This document shows positions 63,433 through 64,000 of a DNA stretch of 64,000 nucleotides, piece by piece; the first letter of the stretch is position 1, and every line of letters starts with the position of its first letter. The stretch is from the NCBI GenBank assembly GCA_048772705.1, contig JBLWGC010000092.1:1-64000 (forward strand). Reading direction: 5' to 3'. Made by a program: the position numbers and the translations under genes. The DNA comes from Leidyana gryllorum EB-2025a. Its lineage: Eukaryota > Apicomplexa. Below the pieces are notes generated by a model. It had not been told where the DNA came from. It did no database searches and saw only the letters and a program-made list of their open reading frames with translations.

Positions 63433-64000
63433 CTAATACACCATCATGGACCCGTCAGTAGACCGTGGTTTGATGACCTTCTGCCAATTCTGCGCCAGGT
63501 TTATATAACTATTGTGTGTGTATATGAGCCCAAACGTACCTTGTGTAGCATATCGTATACAATGGCGTAGTTGTTTCGAGTGTCCATGTTGGTTATCTTC
63601 ATCTGGAACCATTGCTTCTCGTCGAACTCGCGCAGAGCTACACGATAATCTTCCACATTGGGGTACTTGATGACTTTGGTCACCAGCTTGGCCCTGAATT
63701 GTGTTCAAAATCAATTTCAGTAGCTGGATTCTTGCACTCACCGATGCGTAAAGTATTTGGAGATGTTATCGCGCAACGCGAAAGCAGCGTCCTCAACTCT
63801 GCTAAGCTCGGAAATGACGTCCTCCTGGATAGCGACACCAAAGTTGTTGCCATCCTCAATTTTGGGTATGTTCAATTGAATCCACAATTTGACGGACGCG
63901 ACAACCTCAAGCAACTCTGAGGCGTCGTTCTTGACGGACTGAATCTTGTCAGCGACGGCCTTGTTGATCGGCACGTTTGCAGTGTAAATATACTCGCTCA
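63433..64000 (-). CDS. Proteasome activator PA28 (REG), 5' end outside window
   Basis: Exons seen: 63742-64000 (open to the edge), 63540-63693, 63433-63489, all in phase; 156 codons before the stop. The C-terminal PA28 domain is clear: SVKLWIQLNIPKIEDGNNFG, VAIQEDVISELSRVED, AKLVTKVIKYPNVEDYRVAL, and DMLHKNWQKVIKPRSTDG. PA28 rings cap the 20S proteasome and open its gate without ATP. The activation loop is inside RVALREFDEKQW. The C-terminus MVY matches the hydrophobic Tyr ending used to dock into alpha-subunit pockets. A single gamma-like form is likely. Confidence 0.92.

Noticed and set aside
1-64000. Transposons, retroelements, rRNA or tRNA genes and prokaryotic operons
   Set aside because: I found no reverse transcriptase, transposase, terminal repeats, rRNA core motifs, credible tRNA or Shine-Dalgarno-led gene clusters while reading both strands.

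Overview
This is nuclear DNA from a compact-genome unicellular eukaryote. Genes lie on both strands, carry canonical GT-AG introns mostly 37-60 bases long, and encode eukaryotic core machinery: importin-beta, VPS33, coronin, epsin, DIS3/Rrp44, a MYST acetyltransferase, 40S uS12, a proteasome alpha subunit and PA28. A centrin-like gene would fit a lineage with centrioles or flagella. I cannot assign the lineage; nothing I read is diagnostic, and no bacterial, organellar or viral signature was seen. I rebuilt exon joins by hand; for each multi-exon gene the exon lengths sum to an intact reading frame unless I say otherwise.

Layout. 1-3.9 kb: three tandem, divergent Hsp70-like genes (minus). 4.2-6.3 kb: F-box-like gene. 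6.4-10.9 kb: three tandem copies of an unrecognised protein family. 11-17 kb: TMF-like golgin, DJ-1/PfpI protein, importin-beta. 17-25.7 kb: CID-like protein, a large TPR protein with a PRMT-like tail, a two-RRM protein, a leucine-rich protein. 25.7-32.3 kb: kinase-like composite gene, MYST acetyltransferase, WDR18/Ipi3-like protein. 32.4-42 kb: centrin-like protein, PH/MCTP-like membrane protein, small membrane protein, VPS33, an Arg-rich protein ending in a Hub1/UBL5 domain, and a six-zinc-finger J-domain protein. 42-46.6 kb: DIS3 and a SPRY-like protein. 47-52.5 kb: three ankyrin genes and one orphan. 53-64 kb: epsin, uS12, BTB protein, Pro-rich repeat protein, type II membrane protein, coronin, PSMA2, and PA28 cut by the window edge.

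Two features stand out. First, packing is extreme: convergent stop codons abut or overlap (TMF/DJ-1, centrin/MCTP, membrane protein/VPS33), divergent ATGs sit 17-110 bases apart, and some same-strand neighbours are separated by only 4-30 bases. Second, conserved genes are intron-rich while the lineage-specific expansions (Hsp70-like, the new family, ankyrin, SPRY-like, Pro-rich) are almost intronless.

Functionally, several genes belong to shared pathways: nuclear transport and RNA processing (importin-beta, RRM protein, CID protein, DIS3, Ipi3-like, Hub1 fusion), endomembrane trafficking (TMF-like golgin, VPS33, epsin, MCTP-like), and proteasome function (PSMA2 beside PA28). The most unusual items are the Hub1 fusion, the zinc-finger/J-domain protein, the degenerate Hsp70 cluster and the unrecognised tandem family.
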